Positions 24,639 through 34,858 are shown, numbered from the stretch's first letter. The stretch is 64,000 bases of DNA from Paenibacillus polymyxa (GCF_001719045.1 NZ_CP015423.1:3877501-3941500); one strand, 5' to 3'. The notes: generated by a model from the letters alone, not told the origin. Translations and numbers: made by a program.

Positions 24639-27368
24639 GTGAAAGTGAAATCAACATGGTTGTTCCGTATGGTGATGATGACAGTTATCGCGGCTGTTGT
24701 GATCGGACCTATGAATATTGCAGGAGCGGCAGGAAGCCAGACAGATCGGCCTTGGATGAACACGGCCCTGTCGGCTGAGAAACGGACAGCGTTGCTGCTG
24801 CAAGAAATGACGCTGGAAGAAAAAATAGATTTGGTGACTGGTAAGGTCAACAATTACTATGGATTTTATAATAATTCGATGGGGCGGTTGGGTATTCCGG
24901 CGCTGACGATGGCAGATGGACCTGCGGGTGTGCGCATCGCCAATCCAGATGTGCAGGACAAGCAATCTACTGCGTTGCCTGCTCCAATTGCGTTGGCTGC
25001 AACGTGGGATACCCAAGCTGCCAAACAGTATGGTGATTTGATCGGAGACGAGGCTTTTAATACAACTCATAATGTTGCGCTTGGACCGGGGATGGATATT
25101 GCCCGTATTCCATGGGGATCGCGAAACTTTGAATCTATGGGTGAGGACCCGCTACTGCAATCGCAAATGGCGACCGCTTATGTCAAAGGTATACAAAGCC
25201 ACCCTGTTTTGGCGACTGCGAAACATTACCTTATGAATAATCAGGAAACGGAGCGCTTCACGACGAATGTCAAAGTCAGTGACCGTGCGTTGCATGAGAT
25301 TTACATACGCCCGTTCCAAGAAGTCATCGCCAAGGCAGATTTGGGAGGGGCCATGTGCTCCTTTAACAAGGTCAACGGCGAGTCTGCTTGTGAGAACAAA
25401 ACTCTTTTGACGGACCTCTTGAAGAAGGAGCTGAAATTCAAGGGCTTCGTGATGAGTGATTACGGTGCGAACCTGAGTACAGTCGAATCGGCAAATAGCG
25501 GATTGGACCTGGAAACACCGGGTACACCATATGGTAAATGGGGAGATCAGCTGCTGGCGGCTGTTAAGAATGGCAAGGTAAGTGAAAAAACGATTGATGA
25601 TAAGGCTGGGCGCATTCTGGTGCAAATGTTCAGCAAAGGTTTATTCGATCACCCGGCTCAAAATAATCAAATTGATGCCCGTGACCATGGCAAAACAGCC
25701 CGTCAATTGGCTGAGGAAAGTATGGTACTGCTTCAAAATAAAAACAATGCATTACCGTTGTCTAAAGATAAACTCAAGTCCATTGCTGTGATTGGCCCCG
25801 ATGCAGATAACGGCACTGTGGCAGGCGGAGGCAGTTCGTTGGTGAACCCGACGTATACCGTGAGTCCGTTAGAGGGCATCCGCAATCGTGTCGGCAAAGG
25901 AGTTACCGTCCAATATGCACCGGGCACAGACCCGATCTCTGCAGGAGACATTATGCCAGGGCCATCTGCTGTTCCGTCTTCACTGTTGACTACATCTGAT
26001 CAGAAAGAGGATATCAGTGTTGGATATGCGACTTATGGAGATGGCGAACAGGGGCTTCGAGGCGAATACTGGAAGAATAACAAGATGGAAGGCAATCCGA
26101 TTCTTGTACGCAATGATGACCAAGTCAATATGAACCTTGGATTTTATAATTATCAGGGCTTCAATGCGAAGTCCCCTAAAGTTCCCAATACACCAACGAC
26201 ACTGAACGGCTTGATATCTGCACGCTGGACAGGGGCAATTGCAGCTCCCAAGGATGGTGACTATGCATTGTCATTAACCAGTTTGGGATCAAGCAAGCTA
26301 TATCTCGACGATAAGCTATTCGTGGATAATCAAGGTGAAAAGCTGGGCACTACGAAGAAAAACATCTCCCTTAAAGCGGGTGAAAAGCACAAGATACGTA
26401 TTGAATACCGCGCTGATTATCCGACAAATGGTCGTGATTCGGGTGGTATGGTTCGTCTGGGCTGGGAACCTCCGGTAGATACGTCAGATAAGTTGATTGA
26501 TAACGCTGTAAAATTGGCAAAAAAATCGGATGTTGCGATTGTTGTTACGCGTACGTATGAGAGCGAAGGATATGTTGAGCGTTCCGATATGGAACTGCCG
26601 AACAATCAGGATCGGCTGATCCGTGCGGTTGCGGCTGCAAATCCGAAAACCATTGTCGTACAAATGAGCGGCAGAGCCGTGCAAATGGATACCTGGCAGG
26701 ACAAAGTCCCTTCCATCGTACAAGCATGGTTTGCTGGACAAGAGCAAGGAAATGCTATAGCGCGCGTCTTATTCGGTGATGTGAATCCTTCTGGTAAATT
26801 GCCGGTAACTTTCCCGGTTAACGAGCAGTCTACACCCGTGTCCTCACCAGAGAAGTTTCCAGGCGTGAACGGTATAGGTGACTATTCAGATGGTATTTTT
26901 GTAGGCTATCGTGGGTATGAGAAATCGGGTATTCAACCGGCGTTCTCCTTCGGACACGGTTTATCCTATACGACATTCGGATATAGTGATCTGAAAACAA
27001 AACAGCATGCGAGTGGAAAAAAATCCGATCGTACGAGTTCCGTCGAAGTTTCGCTAAAATTGAAGAACACTGGCAAAACAGCCGGAGCTGAGGTTGTACA
27101 GGTGTACAGCGGTAAGCTTCCGACAAACGTAGAGACTCCTTCCCGTCAACTGGCAGGCTGGTCCAAGGTAGAGTTGAAGCCGGGTCAAGAGAAGAAGGTA
27201 CGCATTAAGCTCGACCCGAAAGCTTTCTCTTATTGGGATGAAAAGTCCAAAGCATGGGTTATGCCAGCGGGTGAAGTGCCCATTTATGTGGGTAGCTCCT
27301 CACAGGATTTACGACTGACAGGAAGTGTTACGATTCCGGCAACCTCTACAGAAAAAGCAAAAAAGTAA
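24639..27368 (+). CDS. Secreted GH3 beta-glucosidase with inserted PA14 domain
   Basis: A 909-aa exported glycoside hydrolase family 3 enzyme. A Sec signal peptide covers about residues 1-30 (ends NIAGAAGS). The GH3 barrel follows, with substrate-binding KHYLMNNQE and nucleophile Asp274 in MSDYGA. The second GH3 domain is interrupted by a PA14 domain (about 470-600, LRGEYWKNNKMEG to LYLDDKLFVDNQG), and a fibronectin-III-like domain closes the protein. PA14 insertion is known in GH3 beta-glucosidases and shapes substrate choice. GTG start with AAGGAGG 10 nt upstream. It lies just before a GH30 gene, suggesting joint glucan breakdown. Confidence 0.92.
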   Translation: MKVKSTWLFRMVMMTVIAAVVIGPMNIAGAAGSQTDRPWMNTALSAEKRTALLLQEMTLEEKIDLVTGKVNNYYGFYNNSMGRLGIPALTMADGPAGVRIANPDVQDKQSTALPAPIALAATWDTQAAKQYGDLIGDEAFNTTHNVALGPGMDIARIPWGSRNFESMGEDPLLQSQMATAYVKGIQSHPVLATAKHYLMNNQETERFTTNVKVSDRALHEIYIRPFQEVIAKADLGGAMCSFNKVNGESACENKTLLTDLLKKELKFKGFVMSDYGANLSTVESANSGLDLETPGTPYGKWGDQLLAAVKNGKVSEKTIDDKAGRILVQMFSKGLFDHPAQNNQIDARDHGKTARQLAEESMVLLQNKNNALPLSKDKLKSIAVIGPDADNGTVAGGGSSLVNPTYTVSPLEGIRNRVGKGVTVQYAPGTDPISAGDIMPGPSAVPSSLLTTSDQKEDISVGYATYGDGEQGLRGEYWKNNKMEGNPILVRNDDQVNMNLGFYNYQGFNAKSPKVPNTPTTLNGLISARWTGAIAAPKDGDYALSLTSLGSSKLYLDDKLFVDNQGEKLGTTKKNISLKAGEKHKIRIEYRADYPTNGRDSGGMVRLGWEPPVDTSDKLIDNAVKLAKKSDVAIVVTRTYESEGYVERSDMELPNNQDRLIRAVAAANPKTIVVQMSGRAVQMDTWQDKVPSIVQAWFAGQEQGNAIARVLFGDVNPSGKLPVTFPVNEQSTPVSSPEKFPGVNGIGDYSDGIFVGYRGYEKSGIQPAFSFGHGLSYTTFGYSDLKTKQHASGKKSDRTSSVEVSLKLKNTGKTAGAEVVQVYSGKLPTNVETPSRQLAGWSKVELKPGQEKKVRIKLDPKAFSYWDEKSKAWVMPAGEVPIYVGSSSQDLRLTGSVTIPATSTEKAKK

Positions 27369-27402
27369 TCCCGTTACATTTGTTTTAAAATGGTTATATT
27401 CA

Positions 27403-27436
27403 AGAGAGCGCGGGCACAAGCACCGGCTCTCTTTTT
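27403..27436 (+). terminator. Terminator between the GH3 and GH30 genes
   Basis: AGAGAGC / GCTCTCT stem with an inner CGG/CCG pair, followed by T5. Confidence 0.8.
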
Positions 27437-27543
27437 GCTATCGGTATGCAAACGTCCAACAGGTATGCAAAGGGAAACCCAAGTGAAAGCTGAAATAGTA
27501 GGGAGGATGGGGACAGGCTAATGATAGGGAGAGGGGGATATAG

Positions 27544-29061
27544 ATGAAGAAACTCCAAAAGCAACGACGTACTGACATCTGGCTGCTTATAGCTGCAGTA
27601 GCCATTTTGATCTGTGCGGTCCTGGTCAGTATGGCTATACGGAATGTTCCGGGGCCGAAAGCAGAAAATAACGTCAACATGTGGCTAACAACACCCGACC
27701 CGGCGAATCGCCTAACCCAACAAACCCCGATCCGTTGGGATAAGGATAACAGTAAAGGAAATGCAGCGAATGCGGATACACTGACGATTGAGATTAAGCC
27801 AGATATTCATTATCAGACGATGGAGGGATTTGGCGCAGCGGTGTCCGGTTCATCCGCATACCTGATGAATCATGGCATGTCTGCTAATCAGCGTGATCAG
27901 CTGCTAAATGATTTGTTTACAGCTAGTGGCATTCAACTAAGTTATATTCGCCATACCATTGGTGCCTCAGATTATTCCGTAGATGAACAGGGACAGCCTG
28001 GTAGCTATACCTATGACGATGTGGCAACAGGCAAGGACTATGAGCTGAATCATTTCTCCATCGCCAAGGATCGGGATGTGATCGATGTATTGAAGCAAAT
28101 CCTGAGAAGAAACCAGGATTTAAAGATTATGGGAACCCCATGGACAGCTCCGCCCTGGATGAAATATGGGGAGCAGATTTATAACGGCTGGTATTTGGAC
28201 TATACCGATCCGCGCGTCTACCAGGCGTATGCTGACTATTTTGTTCGTTATCTACAGGCTTATGCGAACGAGGGAATTCCGATTCAGGCGATTTCCATTC
28301 AAAATGAGCCAGAATTCACGACGCCCAAGTATCCCAGCATGAGTATGGGAGCAGCAGAACAGGCGAATTTTATTAAACAATATCTGGGTCCCACCCTAAA
28401 TCGAAACCATTTATCTACTCACATTATTGCCTTTGACCATAACTGGGATACAGGGAGCGAATATGCCAAGACCGTGTTAGGAGATGAACAGGCTCGAAAC
28501 TATACGCACGGAACGGCCTTCCATTGCTACAAAGGAGAGCCCACAGCGATGACAGATGTGCATAATGCTTTCCCTGATAAGCCTGTATATATGACAGAAT
28601 GTAGTGGGGGAGCGTGGAGTCCGGGCTTTGGAGATAATTTGAGCTGGGATATGTCCAAGCTGATCATTGGTGCACCCCGGAACTGGTCGCAAAATGTCCT
28701 CTTTTGGAATATCGCACTTGACCCGTCCGGGGGTCCGACCAATGGGGGGTGCGCCAACTGTAGAGGTGTAGTGACCATCGACCCGTTAAGCGGTGCAGTT
28801 ACGAAAAATGTGGAGTACTATGCGATTGGGCACGCCAGCAAATTTGTCCGTCCAGGTGCGGTACGTATTGATTCTACACATTATAGTGGGAGTATTGAAA
28901 CGGTCGCCTATCGCAACCCCGACGGTACGCTTGTCCTGATTGCCGCCAATACGGGAGAGAACACAAAGACATTTAAGGTTCGGCAGGGAAATAAGGTTTT
29001 CAAATCTACCCTTCCATCCAAGTCCGCGGCTACCTTTCAATGGAATTCTACGGCTTCCTGA
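27544..29061 (+). CDS. GH30 glycosidase (glucosylceramidase/endo-beta-1,6-glucanase type), membrane-anchored
   Basis: A 505-aa GH30 enzyme. An uncleaved-looking N-terminal helix (LLIAAVAILICAVLVSMAI) suggests export with a membrane anchor or a long signal peptide. The opening YQTMEGFGAAVSGS is typical of the family. Acid/base Glu255 lies in SIQNEPEF and nucleophile Glu352 in YMTECSGG. A C-terminal beta-sandwich carries FVRPGAVRI and ETVAYRNPDGTLVL. GH30 subfamilies 1 and 3 include glucosylceramidases and beta-1,6-glucanases, a fit with fungal wall or EPS degradation beside GH3. RBS GAGAGGGGGATATAG. Confidence 0.9.
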   Translation: MKKLQKQRRTDIWLLIAAVAILICAVLVSMAIRNVPGPKAENNVNMWLTTPDPANRLTQQTPIRWDKDNSKGNAANADTLTIEIKPDIHYQTMEGFGAAVSGSSAYLMNHGMSANQRDQLLNDLFTASGIQLSYIRHTIGASDYSVDEQGQPGSYTYDDVATGKDYELNHFSIAKDRDVIDVLKQILRRNQDLKIMGTPWTAPPWMKYGEQIYNGWYLDYTDPRVYQAYADYFVRYLQAYANEGIPIQAISIQNEPEFTTPKYPSMSMGAAEQANFIKQYLGPTLNRNHLSTHIIAFDHNWDTGSEYAKTVLGDEQARNYTHGTAFHCYKGEPTAMTDVHNAFPDKPVYMTECSGGAWSPGFGDNLSWDMSKLIIGAPRNWSQNVLFWNIALDPSGGPTNGGCANCRGVVTIDPLSGAVTKNVEYYAIGHASKFVRPGAVRIDSTHYSGSIETVAYRNPDGTLVLIAANTGENTKTFKVRQGNKVFKSTLPSKSAATFQWNSTAS

Positions 29062-29084
29062 CACGGCCTGTACATCAACGTTTT

Positions 29085-29118
29085 AGAGCGCTTAGCCCAC
29101 GGGTGAGCGCTCTTTTTT
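29085..29118 (+). terminator. Terminator after the GH30 gene
   Basis: AGAGCGCT / AGCGCTCT stem with a further inner pair, followed by T6. Confidence 0.85.
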
Positions 29119-29237
29119 CATTTGCTACAAAACCCAGACTGCGAAAAAAATTTAATATTGTTCAGAATTGGTTCAGAGGCGGATGATAAGATCTTTTCAC
29201 TAATAACAAGAATGAACCGTTTACGGGGGATAGTCTG

Positions 29238-29348
29238 ATGAATCAAGAAACGAATAAAGAATGGCAAAAAGTGCTGATGGTGACGTTGCTGGCAGGTATG
29301 GCATGGGGACCCCATTATTTGACTTTTTTAAGAGTCCAGCTTAAGTAG
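29238..29348 (+). CDS. Small 36-aa membrane-like peptide
   Basis: ATG 29238 opens a 36-codon frame starting MNQETNKEWQKVLM and ending LTFLRVQLK, with a short hydrophobic stretch (VLMVTLLAGMAWG). A strong GGGGGA lies 9-14 nt upstream. A charged N-terminus followed by a hydrophobic core suggests a small membrane-associated protein. No family is recognised. It stands alone between two terminators together with the next orphan gene. Confidence 0.45.
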   Translation: MNQETNKEWQKVLMVTLLAGMAWGPHYLTFLRVQLK

Positions 29349-29414
29349 GTCGTAGGAGTTGCTGGCAGAGCGACTATATTTCAGGTTCATCAAGAACCAC
29401 AGGAGGCATCTCTT

Positions 29415-29795
29415 TTGTTTTTTTCACAATATGTCGATGGTGGAGACGGTCGCATCGTGCTGCAATTGTTTTACAACCGAGAATGTGACTTCTCTCATAA
29501 ATTAGAAGGATATGAGCTGGAGGTTCACCAATTCATGAAAAACGCGAACCGTATGAACGTATCCAGCATAGCACTATATCCGGTTAATCCAGTAATACCG
29601 TATCTGATCATAAATAGCTCCTTTTACGATTTCATGGATGTGACGAATGTTGCCTATTTTAATCAAGAGGGTCATTTCTATAACCCAAATGAATTTAATA
29701 CGGTCGCATATGTACTCAAATATCATGAAACTATACCCGAAAGGTACTTATCAATATGTAGGCAGGCATACACCTTAATCGGTGTGTTTGTCTGA
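29415..29795 (+). CDS. Hypothetical 126-aa protein, TTG start
   Basis: An orphan that I do not recognise. It begins at TTG 29415 with AGGAGG (29400-29405) at good spacing and has no better start. The protein is soluble, rich in aromatic and Asn residues (YNRECDFSHKLEGYELEV, IINSSFYDFMDVTNVAYF), without motifs, cysteine pairs or membrane helices. A terminator follows at 29833. Confidence 0.6.
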   Translation: MFFSQYVDGGDGRIVLQLFYNRECDFSHKLEGYELEVHQFMKNANRMNVSSIALYPVNPVIPYLIINSSFYDFMDVTNVAYFNQEGHFYNPNEFNTVAYVLKYHETIPERYLSICRQAYTLIGVFV

Positions 29796-29832
29796 GCTCG
29801 CTGTCTTTTGAAGACAGGTCATGAATTCTTAT

Positions 29833-29872
29833 AAAGGTGTAACCCATCAACTATCGTGGGTTACGCCTTTTT
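29833..29872 (+). terminator. Terminator after the 126-aa orphan
   Basis: AAAGGTGTAACCCA / TGGGTTACGCCTTT 14-bp stem with one mismatch, followed by T5. Confidence 0.85.
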
Positions 29873-30007
29873 GAATACTGAGCATTTTGTATTGATCCAA
29901 GCCTTTACTGTACAAGGAGATTTTCAACATGAAACAGGGGCATGGGGAGTTCTTCCGCAGCAGTATCAATATGCTTGAACAATGTACCCAACTGAATTAC
30001 AATACAA

Positions 30008-30031
30008 TTGATAATGATTTTTAATATCAAT
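30008..30031 (+). promoter_or_regulatory. Fur box upstream of the siderophore importer
   Basis: TTGATAATGATTTTTAATATCAATT resembles the 7-1-7 Fur palindrome TGATAATNATTATCA, with the left half intact and the right half degenerate. It lies about 30-50 bp before the binding-protein gene, so iron repression is expected. Confidence 0.65.
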
Positions 30032-30058
30032 TAGAATGAAAAGGGGGAGTTGGACTAC

Positions 30059-31060
30059 ATGTTTGGATTGACCAAAAAGCTACATATTTATACAGCACTT
30101 ATTCTGTTGATATCGGTGCTGGCTGGTTGTGCCTCGGGTGGAACTACAGGGACAACAGACCCTTCAAGTAAGTCTGCAAGTGGTAATGAGAGCAATGCAG
30201 CAGGCAGTGGTGCGGACGAGCAGACCAGAGTTATCAAACATGCCATGGGTGAAACGACAGTTAAGGGAACTCCGAAGAGGATTGTAACCTTGTTCCAGGG
30301 TGCCAATGATGTTGTTGTTGCACTTGGTGTTAAGCCAACGGGTGTTGTGGAATCCTGGGTTCAGCAACCCGTATATAAATATTTGAGAGATGATCTGGAT
30401 GGTGTGACGCAAGTAGGTCAGGAATCACAGCCGAACCTGGAAGAGATCAACAAATTGAAGCCGGATCTAATCATTGCCACCAAAACAAGACATGAGGATA
30501 TCTATGATCAACTGTCCCAGATTGCTCCAACGGTAGTTACCGAGACTTTGTTTGACTGGAAAGAGACGGTAAAGACGGCTGGTGAAGCGATGAATATGAA
30601 GGAACAGTCGGACAAGTTGCTTGCTGATTGGGATGCAAGGGTAGCGGATTTTAAAGGCAAAATGGGTGACCGTCTTCCCATTGAAGCGACTATTACGAAT
30701 TTTAGAGCCGATCAGGTTCGCATTTTCTATATGGGATACGCCGGAAAAATATTGAAAGAGCTTGGATTTACCAGACCGCCTGGACATGATGAAGACACCT
30801 GGGGGGTGGAGTTGACCTCGAAAGAGAACATCCCGGATATGAACGCAGATATGATCTTCAACTTTAATTCAGGCACGGAAACAGAAGCTATTGAGAAAAA
30901 CTATAAGGATTGGACCAGCAGTCCGCTCTGGAAAAATCTCGATGCGGTGAAGAATAATAAGCTAGTACAGGTTGATGAGGTGGCCTGGAACATGGGGGGC
31001 GGATACACATCGGCCAACATGATGCTGGACGACCTATACAAGCAGTTCAATCTGAACTAA
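30059..31060 (+). CDS. Siderophore ABC transporter substrate-binding lipoprotein
   Basis: A 333-aa FecB/FhuD-type (PF01497) lipoprotein. A signal peptide ends in lipobox VLAGC (Cys24), followed by a Ser/Gly/Ala linker. Two lobes are joined by a rigid helix, with conserved TPKRIVTLFQGANDVVVALG and NLEEINKLKPDLII. It would capture a ferric siderophore at the cell surface for the permeases at 31154 and 32164. ATG 30059 follows GGGGGAG at 9 nt; the TTG at 30050 is inside that site. The hairpin at 31068 separates it from the permease genes. Confidence 0.92.
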   Translation: MFGLTKKLHIYTALILLISVLAGCASGGTTGTTDPSSKSASGNESNAAGSGADEQTRVIKHAMGETTVKGTPKRIVTLFQGANDVVVALGVKPTGVVESWVQQPVYKYLRDDLDGVTQVGQESQPNLEEINKLKPDLIIATKTRHEDIYDQLSQIAPTVVTETLFDWKETVKTAGEAMNMKEQSDKLLADWDARVADFKGKMGDRLPIEATITNFRADQVRIFYMGYAGKILKELGFTRPPGHDEDTWGVELTSKENIPDMNADMIFNFNSGTETEAIEKNYKDWTSSPLWKNLDAVKNNKLVQVDEVAWNMGGGYTSANMMLDDLYKQFNLN

Positions 31061-31067
31061 TGGGAGC

Positions 31068-31126
31068 AAGACCTGCCATGTACCAGGACATTCGTATACG
31101 AAGCGTATGGGCAGGCAGGTCTTTTT
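31068..31126 (+). terminator. Intra-operon terminator/attenuator
   Basis: AAGACCTGCC / GGCAGGTCTT 10-bp stem with T5, and an inner palindrome TTCGTATACGAA. It lies between the binding-protein gene and the permease genes and would let the binding protein be made in excess. Confidence 0.75.
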
Positions 31127-31153
31127 GCATTTCACGGATGAAAGAGTGAGAAT

Positions 31154-32167
31154 ATGTTTCCCCTTTTTACGAAGGCAAGTACGAAAATTTATGGACTATC
31201 CGGCTTATTCATTTTGTTATTACTCGCCTGTGTAGCCAGCATGATACTGGGACGTACACACATAACATTTCAAATAGCAGTGAATGCACTACAACACTAT
31301 GACGAAAGCTCAGTGGAGCATGTCGTACTTCTGACGGAACGTTTGCCACGCACAATTATTGCCGCTGTTGTTGGTGCAAGTTTGGCGGTGGCGGGAGGAC
31401 TCATGCAAGCGCTAACTCGTAATCCGCTCGCTTCACCAAGTGTGTTTGGGATCAATGCGGGTGCCATCTTTTTTATCGTTATTGCCATCGTGGTGCTGTC
31501 GGTGTCCTCGCTCAGTACGATGATGTGGTTTGGTTTTGCCGGGGCAACCATCGCAACAGTGATTGTGTACGCGCTTGGGTCCATCGGTCGTGATGGTCTG
31601 ACTCCCATCAAGATTGTGCTGGCGGGTACCGCTATCTCTGCACTTTTTGCTTCGTTCACACAGGCAATCCTGGTCCTGGATGGAACGGGATTACAGGACG
31701 TGTTGTTCTGGCTTGCAGGTTCAGTGAGCGGTCGAACACTTGACATGCTGTATCCTGTACTGCCATATATGACGGTTGCCGCTGTGATATCCCTGTTTAT
31801 GGGTCGGGCGATCAATCTGCTTTTGACCGGTGATGATATCGCCAAAGGCATGGGACAGAACGTGCTACTGGTTAAGGTACTTATGGGAGCCGTTACAGTA
31901 TTGCTGGCCGGTGGTTCTGTTGCGGTGGCCGGTTCGATTGGTCTGGTAGGATTAGTCGTACCGCATATCATGCGGGCGTTTGTAGGCAACGACTACCGCT
32001 GGCTTGTTCCCTACTGTATTCTGGGCGGCGCCATTTTGTTATTGGCGGCGGATGTGGTTGCACGGCTGATCATCATGCCGCAGGAAGTTCCGCTTGGCGT
32101 TATGACAGCGCTCATTGGTGGTCCCTTCTTCGTCTATATTGCCCGCAAAGGGGGGACGAAGATATGA
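31154..32167 (+). CDS. Siderophore ABC transporter permease, FecCD family (first)
   Basis: A 337-aa permease with about nine to ten transmembrane helices. FecCD hallmarks are present: RLPRTIIAAVVGASLAVAGG, LMQALTRNPLASPSVFGINAG and VGLVVPHIMRAFVG. It forms the channel with the second permease, whose ATG overlaps this stop codon. RBS GAGTGAG. Confidence 0.93.
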   Translation: MFPLFTKASTKIYGLSGLFILLLLACVASMILGRTHITFQIAVNALQHYDESSVEHVVLLTERLPRTIIAAVVGASLAVAGGLMQALTRNPLASPSVFGINAGAIFFIVIAIVVLSVSSLSTMMWFGFAGATIATVIVYALGSIGRDGLTPIKIVLAGTAISALFASFTQAILVLDGTGLQDVLFWLAGSVSGRTLDMLYPVLPYMTVAAVISLFMGRAINLLLTGDDIAKGMGQNVLLVKVLMGAVTVLLAGGSVAVAGSIGLVGLVVPHIMRAFVGNDYRWLVPYCILGGAILLLAADVVARLIIMPQEVPLGVMTALIGGPFFVYIARKGGTKI

Positions 32168-33207
32168 GGAAGATGATTACTTTTCGCAATAAAAAAGATA
32201 CGTTATCCTTGCAAATGGAGCGCAAATCGCTGCTCATTATCGGAATCTGTATGGTTTTGATATTGATTGCATCCATTGCAGGAACCAGTGTGGGTAATGA
32301 TTTTATATCTCCGCTGAATGTGCTACAGACGATTTTCGGTCTGGGCGCAGGTGATCATGACTTTGTCGTGTTGACGCTAAGGCTGCCGCGTGTGCTGTTA
32401 TCGTTGCTTGTTGGTGCAGCACTAGGCATGTCTGGTGCCCTCTTGCAGGGGATTATCCGTAATCCGCTCGCTTCACCGGATGTGATCGGGATAACGGGAG
32501 GAGCTGCCGTTGCCGCTGTAGGTTTTGTCACCCTGCTGGGTGGAACCATCAGTATCAAGCTGTTGCCGTTGTTTGCCATTGTGGGGGCGATGATTACCGC
32601 AATCATCATTTATCTTCTTGCCTGGAAAAAAGGAGTTAGCCCGATTCGACTAGTGTTGATCGGAATCGGAGTGTCAGCCATTACGGGGGCCGGGACCACC
32701 TTCATGCTGATCCTTAGTCCATTCTATACGGCTGGTCAGGCGTATATCTGGCTGACGGGGAGTGTGTATGGCGCATCGTGGACCGATGTTAGAACGATCA
32801 TCCCGGTGATTGTAATCGTGCTTCCGTTGGCGATCTGGTTTGCCCGCAGTCTGAACGCACAGGAATTCGGGGATGATCTGGCCACCGGGCTGGGGGTCAC
32901 TGTACAGCGTCATCGTTCAGCGCTGCTACTGTGCAGTGTACTGCTGGCCGGGGCTGCTGTAGCTGTCGCGGGGACGATTGGTTTTGTTGGTCTGATTGCG
33001 CCGCATATTGCCCGGAAGCTGGTAGGGCGCATGTTTGGCAGCATGCTCATCGTTTCGGGACTGGTCGGTGCCCTGCTTGTGTTTGCTGCTGATCTGATTG
33101 CCCGTACGGTATTTCTGCCGCTCGATGTTCCGGCAGGGGTATTTACCGCCGGGGTAGGAGCACCGTTTTTCCTGTATCTGTTGTTCAAGAATCGAAATCA
33201 GTTTTGA
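32164..33207 (+). CDS. Siderophore ABC transporter permease, FecCD family (second)
   Basis: A 347-aa permease with the same family landmarks ([52 protein letters not shown]). The first 20 residues are a charged extension. It pairs with the first permease and overlaps it by 4 nt. Confidence 0.93.
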   Translation: MRKMITFRNKKDTLSLQMERKSLLIIGICMVLILIASIAGTSVGNDFISPLNVLQTIFGLGAGDHDFVVLTLRLPRVLLSLLVGAALGMSGALLQGIIRNPLASPDVIGITGGAAVAAVGFVTLLGGTISIKLLPLFAIVGAMITAIIIYLLAWKKGVSPIRLVLIGIGVSAITGAGTTFMLILSPFYTAGQAYIWLTGSVYGASWTDVRTIIPVIVIVLPLAIWFARSLNAQEFGDDLATGLGVTVQRHRSALLLCSVLLAGAAVAVAGTIGFVGLIAPHIARKLVGRMFGSMLIVSGLVGALLVFAADLIARTVFLPLDVPAGVFTAGVGAPFFLYLLFKNRNQF

Positions 33208-33220
33208 GGAGGAAAATGCT

Positions 33221-34042
33221 GTGAGTATTCTGGAAGCCAAGGACCTTACGATCGCCTATGGCGCAGAGCCTATTATTGAGAATTTGAACCTGACTATTCC
33301 CAAGGGGAAAACTACTGTCCTGATTGGCAGCAACGGTTGCGGGAAGTCCACCTTGCTGCGAACGATGGCGCGACTGCTGAAGTCCAGTTCAGGCTCGGTA
33401 CTGCTGGATGGCGAGGAGATTGCGAAGTTGCCTACCAAGGAAATTTCAAGACGTATGTCCATTCTGCCGCAAGGTCCTTCTGCTCCAGAGGGACTGACGG
33501 TAAACCAACTGGTTCGGCAAGGGCGGTACCCACACCAGACATGGCTGAAACAGTGGTCCGGTGAGGACGAACGCATGGTCAGGCTTGCGCTGGAATCCAC
33601 ACATCTGACTGCTCTGGCTGATCGGCCCGTGGACGCATTATCTGGCGGACAACGCCAGCGCGCCTGGATTGCGATGACACTCGCACAGGGAACAGAAACC
33701 CTGCTGCTGGATGAACCAACGACTTATCTGGATATGACCCATCAGATTGATATTCTGGATCTGCTGTTCGATTTGAATGAACAGGAGGGGCGCACCATAG
33801 TGATGGTGCTTCATGATCTGAATCTTGCGTGTCGCTATGCTCACCATATTGTGGCTGTCCACAACAAGTCCATCTACGCGGAAGGAAAACCGGAAGACAT
33901 TGTTACGCAGGACATGGTCCGCGCGGTCTTCCAGATGGAGTGCGACATTACGGTTGATCCGCTGTTTGGCACACCCATGTGCATTCCGCACGGGAAGGGA
34001 AGGAAGTTAAATGAAACCACACGCTACAGCCACTTGGCTTGA
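33221..34042 (+). CDS. Siderophore ABC transporter ATPase, FecE family
   Basis: A 273-aa ATPase with Walker A GSNGCGKS, signature [10 protein letters not shown], Walker [12 protein letters not shown] and switch [12 protein letters not shown] start at 33221 with GAGGAGG eight nt upstream. It overlaps the next gene by 32 nt. Confidence 0.93.
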   Translation: MSILEAKDLTIAYGAEPIIENLNLTIPKGKTTVLIGSNGCGKSTLLRTMARLLKSSSGSVLLDGEEIAKLPTKEISRRMSILPQGPSAPEGLTVNQLVRQGRYPHQTWLKQWSGEDERMVRLALESTHLTALADRPVDALSGGQRQRAWIAMTLAQGTETLLLDEPTTYLDMTHQIDILDLLFDLNEQEGRTIVMVLHDLNLACRYAHHIVAVHNKSIYAEGKPEDIVTQDMVRAVFQMECDITVDPLFGTPMCIPHGKGRKLNETTRYSHLA

Positions 34043-34793
34043 TGATCAAGAGATGCAGGCCTTGGCTGCCGAATACCGTCTGACCTGGGAGCCTTCGACA
34101 GATCGTACATTTTCGATGCCATTTACGGACTTGCTGGACCCGTCCAAAAGCCTGAACTATTTGCAAGGGGTGAGAGGCATCTTTGAGACGGACTCCGAAA
34201 CGGCTACTGTATCGCTCTTTGCTAAACGATATGCTTACTTGATCACAGCTTCGGGTCTCTATGCCATGTCACGCTTCAACAAAGGCCTGAATTATGAGAT
34301 TGCCAACGGCACGATTGAATCCAGTTATCAGGGAGAGGCATGGCTTCCCAAGGCTCGGCTGACCGATTGGCAGACGACCTCACCAGAGGCGGATCAGCGT
34401 GACGTATGGAGAGATCAGGTGATTGAACAGATGTTCGCCGGCAATCTGGCCAAGGTATGGCAATCGCTGTCCAAGGCAACCCGGATTTCCCGTTCAGTCC
34501 TGTGGGAGAACACGGCCATTTACGTATACTGGCTCTATGAGAACAAGTTTGCCGAAGGAGCCACGCCTGAAGAAAAGCAGCGTGTCGAAGAGGACTTCCA
34601 TTATCTAATTTGTGATGCACCTGCGCATCTCTTTGGTGAATCCCGTAACCCGCTCAAGCAGTTTAATACGCCCAAACGGGCAACAGCTGTCTCAGATACA
34701 CCTATTCGTGTACGCAAAACTTGTTGTTTCTATTATCTCGCCGCAGATGATCCAGAAGATTACTGCCCCACCTGCCCCAAATTAAAGCATTAA
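34011..34793 (+). CDS. FhuF-like (2Fe-2S) ferric-siderophore reductase
   Basis: A 260-aa protein of the FhuF/IucA-IucC C-terminal-like family. Its C-terminus has the cysteine pattern CC-x12-C-x2-C ([18 protein letters not shown]), which in FhuF binds a 2Fe-2S cluster and releases iron by reducing the ferric siderophore in the cytoplasm. It lies last in the importer operon and overlaps the ATPase gene by 32 nt. RBS GGGAAGGAAG. A 13-nt Fur-like palindrome sits just after the stop but has no gene to control. Confidence 0.85.
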   Translation: MKPHATATWLDDQEMQALAAEYRLTWEPSTDRTFSMPFTDLLDPSKSLNYLQGVRGIFETDSETATVSLFAKRYAYLITASGLYAMSRFNKGLNYEIANGTIESSYQGEAWLPKARLTDWQTTSPEADQRDVWRDQVIEQMFAGNLAKVWQSLSKATRISRSVLWENTAIYVYWLYENKFAEGATPEEKQRVEEDFHYLICDAPAHLFGESRNPLKQFNTPKRATAVSDTPIRVRKTCCFYYLAADDPEDYCPTCPKLKH

Positions 34794-34858
34794 TACCGAT
34801 GATTATCATCCACATCCCCAGCCTATACTTCATTGCATCTCATACAGCGAATAGCACA

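Noticed and set aside
31297..31989. 230-aa open frame on the minus strand
   Set aside because: Lies antisense inside the first FecCD permease gene; Ser/Thr/Pro/Ala-rich shadow of a GC-rich membrane-protein gene, no binding site.
34798..34810. GATGATTATCATC Fur-like palindrome
   Set aside because: Directly after the end of the importer operon with no gene downstream on either strand; probably chance or a relic.
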